In this document: in pieces, positions 9,624 to 17,857 of the stretch
Layout: each line of letters begins with the position of its first letter
Numbering within the stretch: the first letter of the stretch is position 1
Assembly: GCA_964527215.1 (NCBI GenBank)
Contig: CAZGNZ010000033.1
Location: forward strand, 1-52,288
Reading direction: 5' to 3'
DNA length: 52,288 nucleotides
Source: CAZGNZ01 sp964527215
GTDB lineage: Bacteria > Fidelibacterota > Marinisomatia > SCGC-AAA003-L08 > JACNLC01
The notes under the pieces: model-generated
What the model was told of the DNA's origin: nothing
The model's input: the letters and a program-made list of their open reading frames with translations, nothing else
Database searches by the model: none
Made by a program: the position numbers and the translations under genes

Positions 9624-10526
9624 TCAAAAATGAAAAACTGCCATGCAGGTGACATGACTGGACTCTGACCGTCCGCTCATCCCGGCTTCCTTAAAGCGCC
9701 CCTTTTGCCAGGTCAGCTTTCCCGACCATCCGGAATTAAAATCCGCCATCAAATCCAGCTTGACCGCTCCTTCATGGAGTTCATTGATGTTCAGCACGAC
9801 AAAGCCTGCATTCTGAACGCCAAACACCTGTTCACCGGTCCACACCGATAAAACTGCGTTAAAATTTCCCAGTGAATATCGGAGACTTTGACTGACCGAC
9901 GAAAATTTTGTTGTTCCCCAGCCTGTGTTTTCGGATGTTTCAATAAAGGTGCCTTCGGTTTTGGCATACAATCCGCCATATGTAAACGGATTACCGAAAT
10001 AAAATCCAAAGCCGCCGGTCAGCTGCATCACGTTCAGGCCGTCATTGAAATCGGCATATCGTGACTGGTAAACGGTCAGTCCCGCGTCATATTCATTGGG
10101 TCGGTATCTGAACACCCCCCCGAACAGCACATGCCCCTTATCCGTCAGGTCGTCATCAGTATTCACGCCATGGAAACCGAGATGCAACCCCGTATTTTTG
10201 GGTCCGTACCAGGTGTAGTGAACTGTCGCATCAAACTGATTTATGGTGGTGGAAGGAACAATGAAAGGAAAATCGTTCACAATCAGCGTATAGCTGCCGT
10301 AATCCGTCGCGGACCAGGCTGCATCTGCCTCAAAAAAATGCCGGTATTCCGAATTCCAGCAGCCGTAAATCCCCAGAGTGCGGCCATTTTCCTTGGAAAC
10401 GGTATTCTCATACTGGCTGAATACCGTGTATGGAACCAGACTGCGGTATCCGGTCTGGTCTTCGGCAAACAGGACAGTCGGAACCCCCTGAATCGCGAAC
10501 ATCAGCGCCAACAGCGTTTTTATCAT
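9624..10526 (-). CDS. Predicted outer-membrane beta-barrel protein
   Basis: Protein of 300 aa with a signal peptide ending near AEDQT (residues 1-21) and no lipobox. The rest alternates polar and aromatic or hydrophobic residues in short strands rich in Tyr, Phe and Gly, and ends in a terminal Phe, a pattern usual for beta-barrels inserted by BamA. I do not recognise the family. It sits 110 bases after the urea transporter-M23 gene and 7 bases before the TPR gene. That placement suggests an envelope-level transport or scaffold role in the cluster, which is inference. Confidence 0.75.
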   Translation of the reverse strand: MIKTLLALMFAIQGVPTVLFAEDQTGYRSLVPYTVFSQYENTVSKENGRTLGIYGCWNSEYRHFFEADAAWSATDYGSYTLIVNDFPFIVPSTTINQFDATVHYTWYGPKNTGLHLGFHGVNTDDDLTDKGHVLFGGVFRYRPNEYDAGLTVYQSRYADFNDGLNVMQLTGGFGFYFGNPFTYGGLYAKTEGTFIETSENTGWGTTKFSSVSQSLRYSLGNFNAVLSVWTGEQVFGVQNAGFVVLNINELHEGAVKLDLMADFNSGWSGKLTWQKGRFKEAGMSGRSESSHVTCMAVFHF

Positions 10527-10636
10527 TGTATCTCACCTTTTTGTTCTGTAAATAAAGGCTGAACCCCGGAAGCAGGCAGGTGCCGGATCAGGGCGGAATT
10601 CGCCCGTGCAGGGGAAATTGATTTTGTGCGGATGTG

Positions 10637-12751
10637 TCATGTTTCCTCATCGTTTAAAACATATTCCCACTCACCAACCTGAATTTGGGTAATTCCTCCG
10701 GATGGATTCAGGGTCAGCTTCGTGGTCAGTGGTCCGTGCCTTTGCCGGAAACGGGCTTTGACGGTTCCGAAGATGCTGTATCCGGACTGGAATTCGTACT
10801 CTGCCTGACCCTGAAGCAGGTCATGGTTAAAGGAGCCCAAAAACAGCTTGATATTTCTGATCCAGGCTCCGCTCTGACTGCCGCCCGGTATGTATTCACT
10901 CCACTTCAGATTGGGGTAACGGACCAGCGGGATCCGCGGCATGGCCAGAAACAGATGCCGCAGAAACGGATCGTTTCCTTCTTCATTGTATATGTAAAAA
11001 GTTCCTTCAAATTTTCCAAAATACAGCTGACCGTCACCGGAATCGAAAAACATTGTTCCGTCAGGACCGATCTTCACTTCCAGTTCTTTCCTGCCTGCCG
11101 GCTGACCTTCATAAAACACATCATAACGGTACTTCTGATCCAGCACGAATGATAAAATCTGGTCCATCCGGCTGTCGGTTGGTACCGGTTCGCAGGACGC
11201 TTTCTCTTTCGGCAGATTGTTGGCATGATACTGACCGTCCGACAGATAACTGATAAAACTGAAGGGCAGGGTTAACGCACCCAGGTCTTCCGTTGCCTGG
11301 ACCTGAACATGAATGTGCGGCTGCGGGGAAAATCCGCTGTTTCCGCATTGACCCAGAATGGTCCCGCGCTCGACCCAGTCTCCCTGACTGACTCGAATGG
11401 ATTCTTCCTGAAAATGAGAGATTTCAACATAATAGCCTCTCGAATCATAAATGACGACCGCATTCCCCCAGTTGTTGACCTTATCCGTCTGCCCGGGCGG
11501 ATTGTCCGGTTCGCCGTCCGTGACCTTTACCACCCGCCCTTTGACGGGAGACATTACCGGCTTGCGGAAGGCATAGTAATCCTCCAGGCTGCTGCCTTCA
11601 CCGCGATACGTGTTTCCCTGATCATCTGCGATGACAAAATCATAGGCATGCTGCCAGCTTCCCTGGTGCGTCCAGCGTCCGTTAAATCCCTGCCAAACCA
11701 TCCATTTTCCGATGAAGGGCAGCGCCAGGGTGCGATCCGATCCCTTGAAACGCCTGTGAGTGGCAATGAAGTAATCCAGTGATTCTTCCGGCGTATTTTT
11801 GACAAACTGCGACATATACGGAAATTTCACCATCCCCAGAAAATATATAAACGACAGGCTGACCACATTGAAAGGCAGCGCAAAAACCGGAATACCGAAA
11901 TCCGCCCAGAATACTTCCACTGCCTTCAGGAAAATTGTGGAAGTTAGCACGGCAATGACGGCAATGAGATAGGACCTGAGGGAGGGAATCAGAAAAATCC
12001 CGCCAATGGCAATGGCAATCCAGATAAAATTGAAATGCCCGATACTGGTAAAAGCCTGCTGAAAAGAGCCCGTCATCAGGGCAATCATCAGAGAACCGGA
12101 GTAGTATCCGGTGACCATCAGCATCAGCAGGATTCTGGAAGCCGCCAGAATAATGAGGGCCAGTAGAATCCCGGCTGTCACATCCGGCATGAAAACGATC
12201 GCTCCCAGGCATTTGAAAAAACCAGACAGCCAGACCGGCAGAACCAGTTCCAGTCCCAAATAGGAATCCGGGTACAGTCCGGACACATATAGATTTGAAA
12301 ACGAGGACGCTGCCAGGTATGATGCCGAGCTAACCAGAACAAACGGCAGACTCAGGATCGGCAGTTTGAGATAATACCAGAAAATGCTGTGCATCATCTG
12401 TGTCAGTACAAAGGTCATAATGCCGGCAGCAACCAGCAGGATTACAGTCAGAGGGGTAATTTTAAACAGTGAACCGATGGACAGACCCACCAGCAGGGGA
12501 TTATATGTAAAGAATCCGGATTTCAGGTATTCCCGGCTCATTTTTATCAGGTGTGAAAAAAGATAAGCTGACAGCACGGAGATGATACCTCCCAGTCCCA
12601 CGCTGGGATTCACCATCGTCAGGAGCAGGATAAACAACCCGGTCCAGCGGCCTTTCAGAAAAAAGATTTCCGAATAGCTGTTGAATACTGCCTGAATATG
12701 TTCCGACAGGAAATTTCGAATGACCGGCTGGCCAGTTGGTTGGTTTTTCAT
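10637..12751 (-). CDS. Urea transporter fused to an M23 (LytM-type) peptidase domain
   Basis: Two-domain protein of about 704 aa. Residues 20-310 are strongly hydrophobic and resemble the SLC14/UT urea transporter family, including LPFNVVSLSFIYFLG and PLLVGLSIGSLF. Residues 340-510 form an M23-like domain with HAYDF as the first metal motif and HIHVQV as the second His-x-His motif. The last 200 residues are beta-rich and unassigned. The first motif is HxxD, shorter than the usual HxxxD. ATG 12751 is preferred to the upstream TTG 12769; neither has a clear Shine-Dalgarno sequence. It lies 103 bases after the decarboxylase. The M23 part could remodel peptidoglycan or only bind it. Confidence 0.85.
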   Translation of the reverse strand: MKNQPTGQPVIRNFLSEHIQAVFNSYSEIFFLKGRWTGLFILLLTMVNPSVGLGGIISVLSAYLFSHLIKMSREYLKSGFFTYNPLLVGLSIGSLFKITPLTVILLVAAGIMTFVLTQMMHSIFWYYLKLPILSLPFVLVSSASYLAASSFSNLYVSGLYPDSYLGLELVLPVWLSGFFKCLGAIVFMPDVTAGILLALIILAASRILLMLMVTGYYSGSLMIALMTGSFQQAFTSIGHFNFIWIAIAIGGIFLIPSLRSYLIAVIAVLTSTIFLKAVEVFWADFGIPVFALPFNVVSLSFIYFLGMVKFPYMSQFVKNTPEESLDYFIATHRRFKGSDRTLALPFIGKWMVWQGFNGRWTHQGSWQHAYDFVIADDQGNTYRGEGSSLEDYYAFRKPVMSPVKGRVVKVTDGEPDNPPGQTDKVNNWGNAVVIYDSRGYYVEISHFQEESIRVSQGDWVERGTILGQCGNSGFSPQPHIHVQVQATEDLGALTLPFSFISYLSDGQYHANNLPKEKASCEPVPTDSRMDQILSFVLDQKYRYDVFYEGQPAGRKELEVKIGPDGTMFFDSGDGQLYFGKFEGTFYIYNEEGNDPFLRHLFLAMPRIPLVRYPNLKWSEYIPGGSQSGAWIRNIKLFLGSFNHDLLQGQAEYEFQSGYSIFGTVKARFRQRHGPLTTKLTLNPSGGITQIQVGEWEYVLNDEET

Positions 12752-12854
12752 GAATATCAGAGAATCCAAGCTTTTCAGGGCGTGAATTTAGACGAAATTG
12801 AATGAAGTATTCACATGTAAATATCCATATCGCTCCATGCCGCCCGGAATATAA

Positions 12855-14210
12855 TCAGGACCCCTGATATTCAAGGCGTTCCGGCAGAACTTCCCGTGCT
12901 TCAATGTCTTCCAGCGTTTCCGCTTCCCGAATGACTTCCGCCTTGCCGTCTTCCGTTATCAGCACCACATTGGGGCGGTACTGAATAAACTGCATCCACT
13001 GGGTAACATTGTAAGCGCCTACCGGTGACAGTATCAGACGGGTTCCCCGTGGCAGTGACGGCAGCAGAGAGCCCTCATCAATCACGTCAATATTCATGCA
13101 GAGCGGCCCATAAATCACGGAAGGCTCGTTCATTCCTGTAACTTCAGTATCGGTTTCGATGTTGTATTTATACCAGAAAGACGTAAACAGGGAGTTAACC
13201 CCGGCATCGGCGATATAGGCCTTGCGGCCGTCCGGCAGCCGCTTGGTTGCCAGAATGGTGGAGATGAGATATCCGGCCTCATCCACAATTCCACGACCGG
13301 TTTCCAGATACACCTGGGGAAAATCACCGGGCCGAAGACTGCTGTACAGGGCGCTGCATATATGTTCAGCAAATTCATCTGTGGGCGGGATTCCCACTTC
13401 CGGCGGCAGATAGGTTCCCTTGAGTTTTATCTTCGAAGGCAGTCCGCCGCCAAAATTGTAGTAATCCAATTTGATATTCAGTTTGTCCTGAATTTCATAC
13501 CCGAACTTCACCATTTTCGATACCTGCTGCCCGTAAGCCTCCGGCTCCATGATGAACGTACCAATGTGGCAGTGCAGACCGGCAAGTTCCAGTTTCCCCC
13601 CGGAAACCATCCGCTGAACCACATCCATTGCCTGGCCGTTTTCCAGGTTGAATCCAAACCGCGACCACTGCGGATGAATCCCGGTATCCATATTGACTCT
13701 CAGACCGACCCGAATGGTGCGGCCCAGTTTTTCTGCCACCTGCTCCAGATCAAAGCATTCATCCAGATGGTCAATCTGAATCATTGCATTTTCACGGGCA
13801 GCTTTCTCCAGAATGGGCATGGGTTTAAATGGCCCGTTGAAAATTATCCGGTCGCCGGGAATTCCAAACTTTCGAGCCTTTTCATATTCAAATTCCGACA
13901 CTACCTCTGCAATGGCCCCCTTTTGATGCATTACCCCGCATATGGCCTGGAGGTAATTTGTCTTGTAACTCCAGCCGAACGTCACGTTGGGATAGCGTGT
14001 GGAAAACATGTTTTTCAGGTCACTGAACTGCTTTCTGAGCTGTTTTTCCGAGAATACAAACAGCGGAGAGCCATATTTTTCTATGAGGGCATCCAGTGAT
14101 ACGCCGTCAATATCCTTTCGTATCTGTCTGGCGTATAACGAGCGGTTTCCGAACTTATTCATAACTCCGGATTCAAGCTTGATGATGGCTGGTTTTTCGT
14201 ATTTTGTCAT
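12855..14210 (-). CDS. Fold III PLP-dependent decarboxylase, LysA-like
   Basis: Alanine-racemase-fold decarboxylase of 451 aa. The PLP lysine is Lys83 in SYKTN. Other family sites are HCHIG near residue 215, the glycine loop GGGLP, and ETGR where diaminopimelate decarboxylase normally has EPGR. The C-terminal catalytic motif is GPLCMNID, matching the Cys-x(3)-Asp of this family. Its ATG overlaps the stop of the ATP-grasp gene by four bases, so the two are probably translationally coupled. A dedicated LysA would normally not sit between an ATP-grasp ligase and a urea transporter. The substrate could be a diaminopimelate-, ornithine- or arginine-like acid, or a ligated product. An internal start at ATG 14162 is possible. 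Confidence 0.87.
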   Translation of the reverse strand: MTKYEKPAIIKLESGVMNKFGNRSLYARQIRKDIDGVSLDALIEKYGSPLFVFSEKQLRKQFSDLKNMFSTRYPNVTFGWSYKTNYLQAICGVMHQKGAIAEVVSEFEYEKARKFGIPGDRIIFNGPFKPMPILEKAARENAMIQIDHLDECFDLEQVAEKLGRTIRVGLRVNMDTGIHPQWSRFGFNLENGQAMDVVQRMVSGGKLELAGLHCHIGTFIMEPEAYGQQVSKMVKFGYEIQDKLNIKLDYYNFGGGLPSKIKLKGTYLPPEVGIPPTDEFAEHICSALYSSLRPGDFPQVYLETGRGIVDEAGYLISTILATKRLPDGRKAYIADAGVNSLFTSFWYKYNIETDTEVTGMNEPSVIYGPLCMNIDVIDEGSLLPSLPRGTRLILSPVGAYNVTQWMQFIQYRPNVVLITEDGKAEVIREAETLEDIEAREVLPERLEYQGS

Positions 14211-15283
14211 TCCTGGTTTCTGCCTTTCATGGTGATATTCCGGAAGGGATCCATATCGGTTATCAGTTCATAGGTGTATCGGATAAACAGCTTACCGGCG
14301 GGATAATCCATCTGCGGATCAACCGGATGCCCCAAAATCTGTCGAACAATGCGTTCCGGAAGATTGATTCCCACTCCTGTCGCAAAATAGGACCAGGCAG
14401 GCAGCCGGGGATTGATTTCGATCAGATAGACATCATCGTCATCTACAATGCATTCCAGTTCAAATGCACCCCGCCACCGTGTTTTCCGAATGAATGTCTC
14501 CACCGCCTGTGCCATTTTTTCATTCTGGATCGTAATCCCGTTCCAGATTTTACCCAATTCGGTCACCCAGAGTTTCTTGATGCTGACCTGTCCCAGGGAA
14601 AGTCCCCGACCGTCTCCCACGGCCACGGTGTTCATCTCCTCTCCGGTCACAACTTTCTGAATGATGACGGGATACCCCCATTCCGCCACAATATGCTGGT
14701 AATGGGTCATGGCTTCCGCCAGGGTGGCGGCACTGTAAGCCTTGTAGAACGCCCCCTTGACCATTACCGGCAGTCCCAGCCGATCGACCGCCCGCTGAAG
14801 GTCATCGTAGGAAGCCACCGTAATCGATTCGGGAAACCGAATGCCGATCTGTTTTGCCAGATCAGCCAAACGATCCTTGTTTCGCAGCCTGAACTGCTTC
14901 TGGTACGGTAAAAACGAGGCAATACCGTTTTGCGACAGCTTTTCGGAGTACTTGATGCAGGTCGGCAGCTCCGCATCCAGATTAGGGAAAATCATACTCA
15001 TCCCGGTTTCATTCCGAATTTCAAGCAGCCGGCGAATGTATTCATCGCTGTTGTTGGATGGATACGGCAGCAGAAATGATTCATCTATCAGCCAATCCAT
15101 GTAGATACCCGGCTCCATGGCATCGTAGGCCAGGCCGACAATCCTGACATTCCCGCTGCTCATTTCCTTCAGGCTGCGCGCCACACCCACACCGGGACCG
15201 GGATTGTCCACGGCATTGATCCCGGAAACCCCGATTACTATTTCATTCTCATGATTTTGCATCCGACCGTTTGTTGTATTCAT
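14207..15283 (-). CDS. ATP-grasp ligase
   Basis: ATP-grasp protein of 358 aa, related to carbamoyl-phosphate synthase-like carboxylate-amine ligases. A Rossmann-like N-terminal domain begins IGVSGINAVDNPGPG. The ATP-binding lysine lies in PVMVKGAF around residue 174. The metal site is EINPRLPAW near residue 292, followed by GVGINLPERIV. It ends in an ATGA overlap with the decarboxylase and begins 8 bases after the PqqD-like gene. ATG 15262 is an alternative start. The substrates are unknown. The tight three-gene unit suggests it activates a carboxylate on a small molecule or on the PqqD-like protein. Confidence 0.87.
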   Translation of the reverse strand: MNTTNGRMQNHENEIVIGVSGINAVDNPGPGVGVARSLKEMSSGNVRIVGLAYDAMEPGIYMDWLIDESFLLPYPSNNSDEYIRRLLEIRNETGMSMIFPNLDAELPTCIKYSEKLSQNGIASFLPYQKQFRLRNKDRLADLAKQIGIRFPESITVASYDDLQRAVDRLGLPVMVKGAFYKAYSAATLAEAMTHYQHIVAEWGYPVIIQKVVTGEEMNTVAVGDGRGLSLGQVSIKKLWVTELGKIWNGITIQNEKMAQAVETFIRKTRWRGAFELECIVDDDDVYLIEINPRLPAWSYFATGVGINLPERIVRQILGHPVDPQMDYPAGKLFIRYTYELITDMDPFRNITMKGRNQE

Positions 15284-15291
15284 ATGACCAA

Positions 15292-15528
15292 CTACAGTAA
15301 ACGCATATTTCTGAGCTGCGCCTTGAAATCCATGACATCGCGTTCAGGATTTTCCGGCAGATCCGTGAAGCTGGACTCCAATGCGGCAATAATATCCGGA
15401 ACATCCAATTCGTTGCGAAATCCTTTCAAAATCACCAGCCCGCAGGCATTGACAGAAAAACTCTGTCCGGTTGCGGGATCAAAAACAAAACCTTCCTCAT
15501 TTATGGCCAGTTGCGTCAGTCGGTTCAT
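15292..15528 (-). CDS. PqqD-like small protein (possible peptide-binding RRE fold)
   Basis: Protein of 78 aa. The phrase GFVFDPATGQSFSVNACG followed by an acidic helix region resembles the PqqD family, whose winged-helix fold binds leader peptides in RiPP pathways and recurs as a stand-alone peptide chaperone. AAGGA lies upstream of ATG 15528. It is first of six minus-strand genes and probably defines the operon start. No radical SAM gene or obvious precursor peptide is adjacent. It could itself be the carrier modified by the ATP-grasp enzyme, which is inference. Confidence 0.75.
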   Translation of the reverse strand: MNRLTQLAINEEGFVFDPATGQSFSVNACGLVILKGFRNELDVPDIIAALESSFTDLPENPERDVMDFKAQLRNMRLL

Positions 15529-16054
15529 ATGGTTCCTTTTTCATGTTTTGCATCAATTACCATGGGCGTAAATTACGCTGTATGTGTGATTAATTCTTCA
15601 GCATAGCGCATTGTCTGACCAATCAGTTTATGTCAGGTTAACGCCGGTTTTGGAAATTACCGGAAAAGATTTGAAGCGGTTCTGACTTAATTTGTTTATT
15701 TGATAAACAGCCAAATACCTGCACTGCATCATTGGGGAAGAATGGCCGTATTTTGAATATAGTTTGCTGAAATTTGACTGTCCGCCACCAAAGCTGCATG
15801 GGTTTTTGCCGCGGACTGCCTTATTCGCATTCCGCAATTACTGCTGTGCATCGCAGTCTTACAAATGCATAGTAAACCAGGCACAGCCTTCGGGCAGGTT
15901 CACATCCTGAGATCAAAGTGAGTTAGGAGCAGCTCAATGAATTCTTTCGTTCCGGCAGATGGTGGAAGTGGTTTGAGCAAAATCGAGTGAACCGGAAAGA
16001 CGATCGATTTCGGCATTTTGACGGTGTGACGATGATCAAGAAAAGGGTCAGTTC
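15529..16054. other. Divergent intergenic region, no gene recognised
   Basis: 526 bases between the PqqD-like gene (-) and the glycosylase gene (+). I see no convincing ORF or RNA. The palindrome GCGTAAATTACGC at 15566-15578 lies about 40 bases before the PqqD-like start and may belong to its promoter or operator. The right half has no repeats that I can find. Confidence 0.5.
15566..15578. promoter_or_regulatory. Palindrome GCGTAAATTACGC upstream of the PqqD-like operon
   Basis: The six-base arms are exact around a single central base. A similar palindrome, GCCGTTAATTTACGGC, lies at 42730-42745 upstream of the ABC exporter operon. Both could be operators or parts of a promoter. Neither role is shown by the sequence. 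Confidence 0.3.
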
Positions 16055-16924
16055 ATGATTGAAACCCCGGAAATAATCCATTTAACCCGACAGCTGTCTG
16101 CATTTGTTCTTCACAGTACTGTCCAGTCTGTTTCAACCTGCAAAGCAGCAGGAAAGCGGATTCAGCTTTTCCCGAAGCCTTCTGAAACAGCACACTCTCT
16201 TGAAGGCCGAACCATCACCGCAGTAACCACACTGCCGGACGGATGGTGCCTGCAGCTGGACGCTGCCAAATTTCTGGCAGTTCGGCAGTATGACGGCCTC
16301 GTCCTCTATTCTTCGAACCATGAACAGGCGCCAAAAAATGACCATCTGCAGCTTCAATTTACGAATCAGGCCTGCCTTACAGTGAAATTCCGTAAAACTG
16401 GAACAATCACGCTGTTTTCCAGAGAAACCAGATCCGGTCACGAACCGGCAGATACAGAAAATCTGTCGATACTGGACAAAGCATTTACGCCTGAGTATCT
16501 TCGAAACTGCCTGACAAAACCGCATCATTCCGGTCTGTCCCTGGCGGCATTTATCATCAACAGCGGATGTATTTCAGGAATCGGCCCCGTGTATCTTCAG
16601 GATATCCTGTTTAAGGCATATCTTCATCCGGAGCGTGAAATCGGCAGCCTGTCTCAGGCAGAAATCGACAGGCTCCACCAGGCAGTCGGAATTGTTATGC
16701 GGTCGGCAATCGATATGGGAGGAAGAAATACCGAATATGATCTCCTCGGGAAAAAGGGTCGCTACCGGCTGTCTGTGACGGGCAGCAGAGTGGGTGATCC
16801 CTGTCCCCGCTGCGGAGAATTGATCGAGGAACTGACTGCCGGAAAACACCGGTATGCCTGCTGTCCAGTCTGTCAGGAAAATTCAGGACCTCATGGCGTA
16901 ACTGAAACAAGTAGGAGGATTTAA
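16055..16924 (+). CDS. Fpg/Nei-family DNA glycosylase lacking the N-terminal proline
   Basis: Protein of 289 aa with the three-part Fpg/Nei layout: an N-terminal beta-sandwich, a helix-two-turn-helix region around residues 150-220 containing NSGCISGIGPVYLQD, and a C-terminal zinc finger with Cys250, Cys253, Cys270 and Cys273. Classical Fpg and Nei start M-P-E, where Pro forms the Schiff base. Here the start is M-I-E-T-P-E, so the nucleophile is absent while Glu3 is kept. AAGGG precedes the ATG. Its stop shares one base with the start of the radical SAM gene (TAATG). It may be a divergent glycosylase or may only bind nucleic acid. Confidence 0.85.
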   Translation: MIETPEIIHLTRQLSAFVLHSTVQSVSTCKAAGKRIQLFPKPSETAHSLEGRTITAVTTLPDGWCLQLDAAKFLAVRQYDGLVLYSSNHEQAPKNDHLQLQFTNQACLTVKFRKTGTITLFSRETRSGHEPADTENLSILDKAFTPEYLRNCLTKPHHSGLSLAAFIINSGCISGIGPVYLQDILFKAYLHPEREIGSLSQAEIDRLHQAVGIVMRSAIDMGGRNTEYDLLGKKGRYRLSVTGSRVGDPCPRCGELIEELTAGKHRYACCPVCQENSGPHGVTETSRRI

Positions 16925-17835
16925 TGCTGACCGGCATTCATGTCCTGTTGACATATTCGTGTAATTACCAATGCGATCACTGTTTTCTTTTTTGCTCTCC
17001 CTTTTCAGAAGGGACATTCAGTTCCGAACAGCTTGGGGAGGTTCTCAATGAAGCTCGGCGGATTGGTACCATTGAATGGATTTATTTTGAGGGCGGAGAA
17101 CCGTTCCTCTATTACCCGGTACTGCTTTACGGATTGGAAAGCGCCCGAAAAATGGGATTCAAAACCGGGATTGTTTCCAATGGATATTGGGCTCTGACGG
17201 AAAGAGATGCCCGGTTGTGGTTAAAGCCGATTGCTGAAATTGGCATTGATGATGTGAGTGTCAGTGACGATGCTTTCCACTCCGGGTCAGAATCAGACAG
17301 GCCTGCTGTCAACGCATTGGCTGCAGCCGAATCTCTGGGACTGCCAACCTGCTCAATATCCATTGATCCGCCGAAAATCGATCCACTGTCGAGCTGTGAA
17401 AATCCCGGAGCACCTGTGACCGGGGGGAATACGCGCTTAAGAGGACGGGCTGCAGATAAACTGACCGAAGGTCTGCCCGTCCGGCCCGTATCGGAACTGA
17501 ATACATGTCCCTATGAAAACCTGAGGGATCCGGCCCGCGTGCATGTTGATGCTCATGGTGAAGTGCAGATTTGCCAGGGCATTTCCATGGGAAACATGTG
17601 GCGGCAGCCATTATCCGAAATCATCCGGAACTACGATCCCGAATCCCATCCGATCTGCGGTCCGCTGGCTGATGGAGGACCTGCAAAACTTGCCGAACTG
17701 TCAAAAACACTGGAAAAAAAGGAATTTGCCGATGAATGTCATCTATGCTTTGAACTGCGGCGCAGTCTGCTCGATGATTACCCTGATGTTCTCGCACCGC
17801 GGCAGGTGTACGGCGGTGAGGAAACCCGGCAATGA
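16924..17835 (+). CDS. Radical SAM protein with SPASM-like C-terminus
   Basis: Radical SAM enzyme of 303 aa. The cluster motif CNYQCDHC (Cys13, Cys17, Cys20) lies close to the N-terminus and GGEP at residues 57-60. The C-terminal half carries CPYENL, a single Cys in VQICQG and a final CHLC pair, resembling a reduced SPASM domain for an auxiliary cluster. SPASM proteins often modify peptides or proteins. It is coupled to the glycosylase by a one-base overlap and is followed after 22 bases by the GNAT gene. No small precursor-peptide gene is evident nearby. The substrate is unknown. Confidence 0.85.
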   Translation: MLTGIHVLLTYSCNYQCDHCFLFCSPFSEGTFSSEQLGEVLNEARRIGTIEWIYFEGGEPFLYYPVLLYGLESARKMGFKTGIVSNGYWALTERDARLWLKPIAEIGIDDVSVSDDAFHSGSESDRPAVNALAAAESLGLPTCSISIDPPKIDPLSSCENPGAPVTGGNTRLRGRAADKLTEGLPVRPVSELNTCPYENLRDPARVHVDAHGEVQICQGISMGNMWRQPLSEIIRNYDPESHPICGPLADGGPAKLAELSKTLEKKEFADECHLCFELRRSLLDDYPDVLAPRQVYGGEETRQ

Positions 17836-17857
17836 AGGAGTAATTCACTGATCCGCC

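Noticed and set aside
15628..15837. 69-aa open frame on the minus strand
   Set aside because: No ribosome site, no family resemblance and low-complexity composition in an intergenic region.
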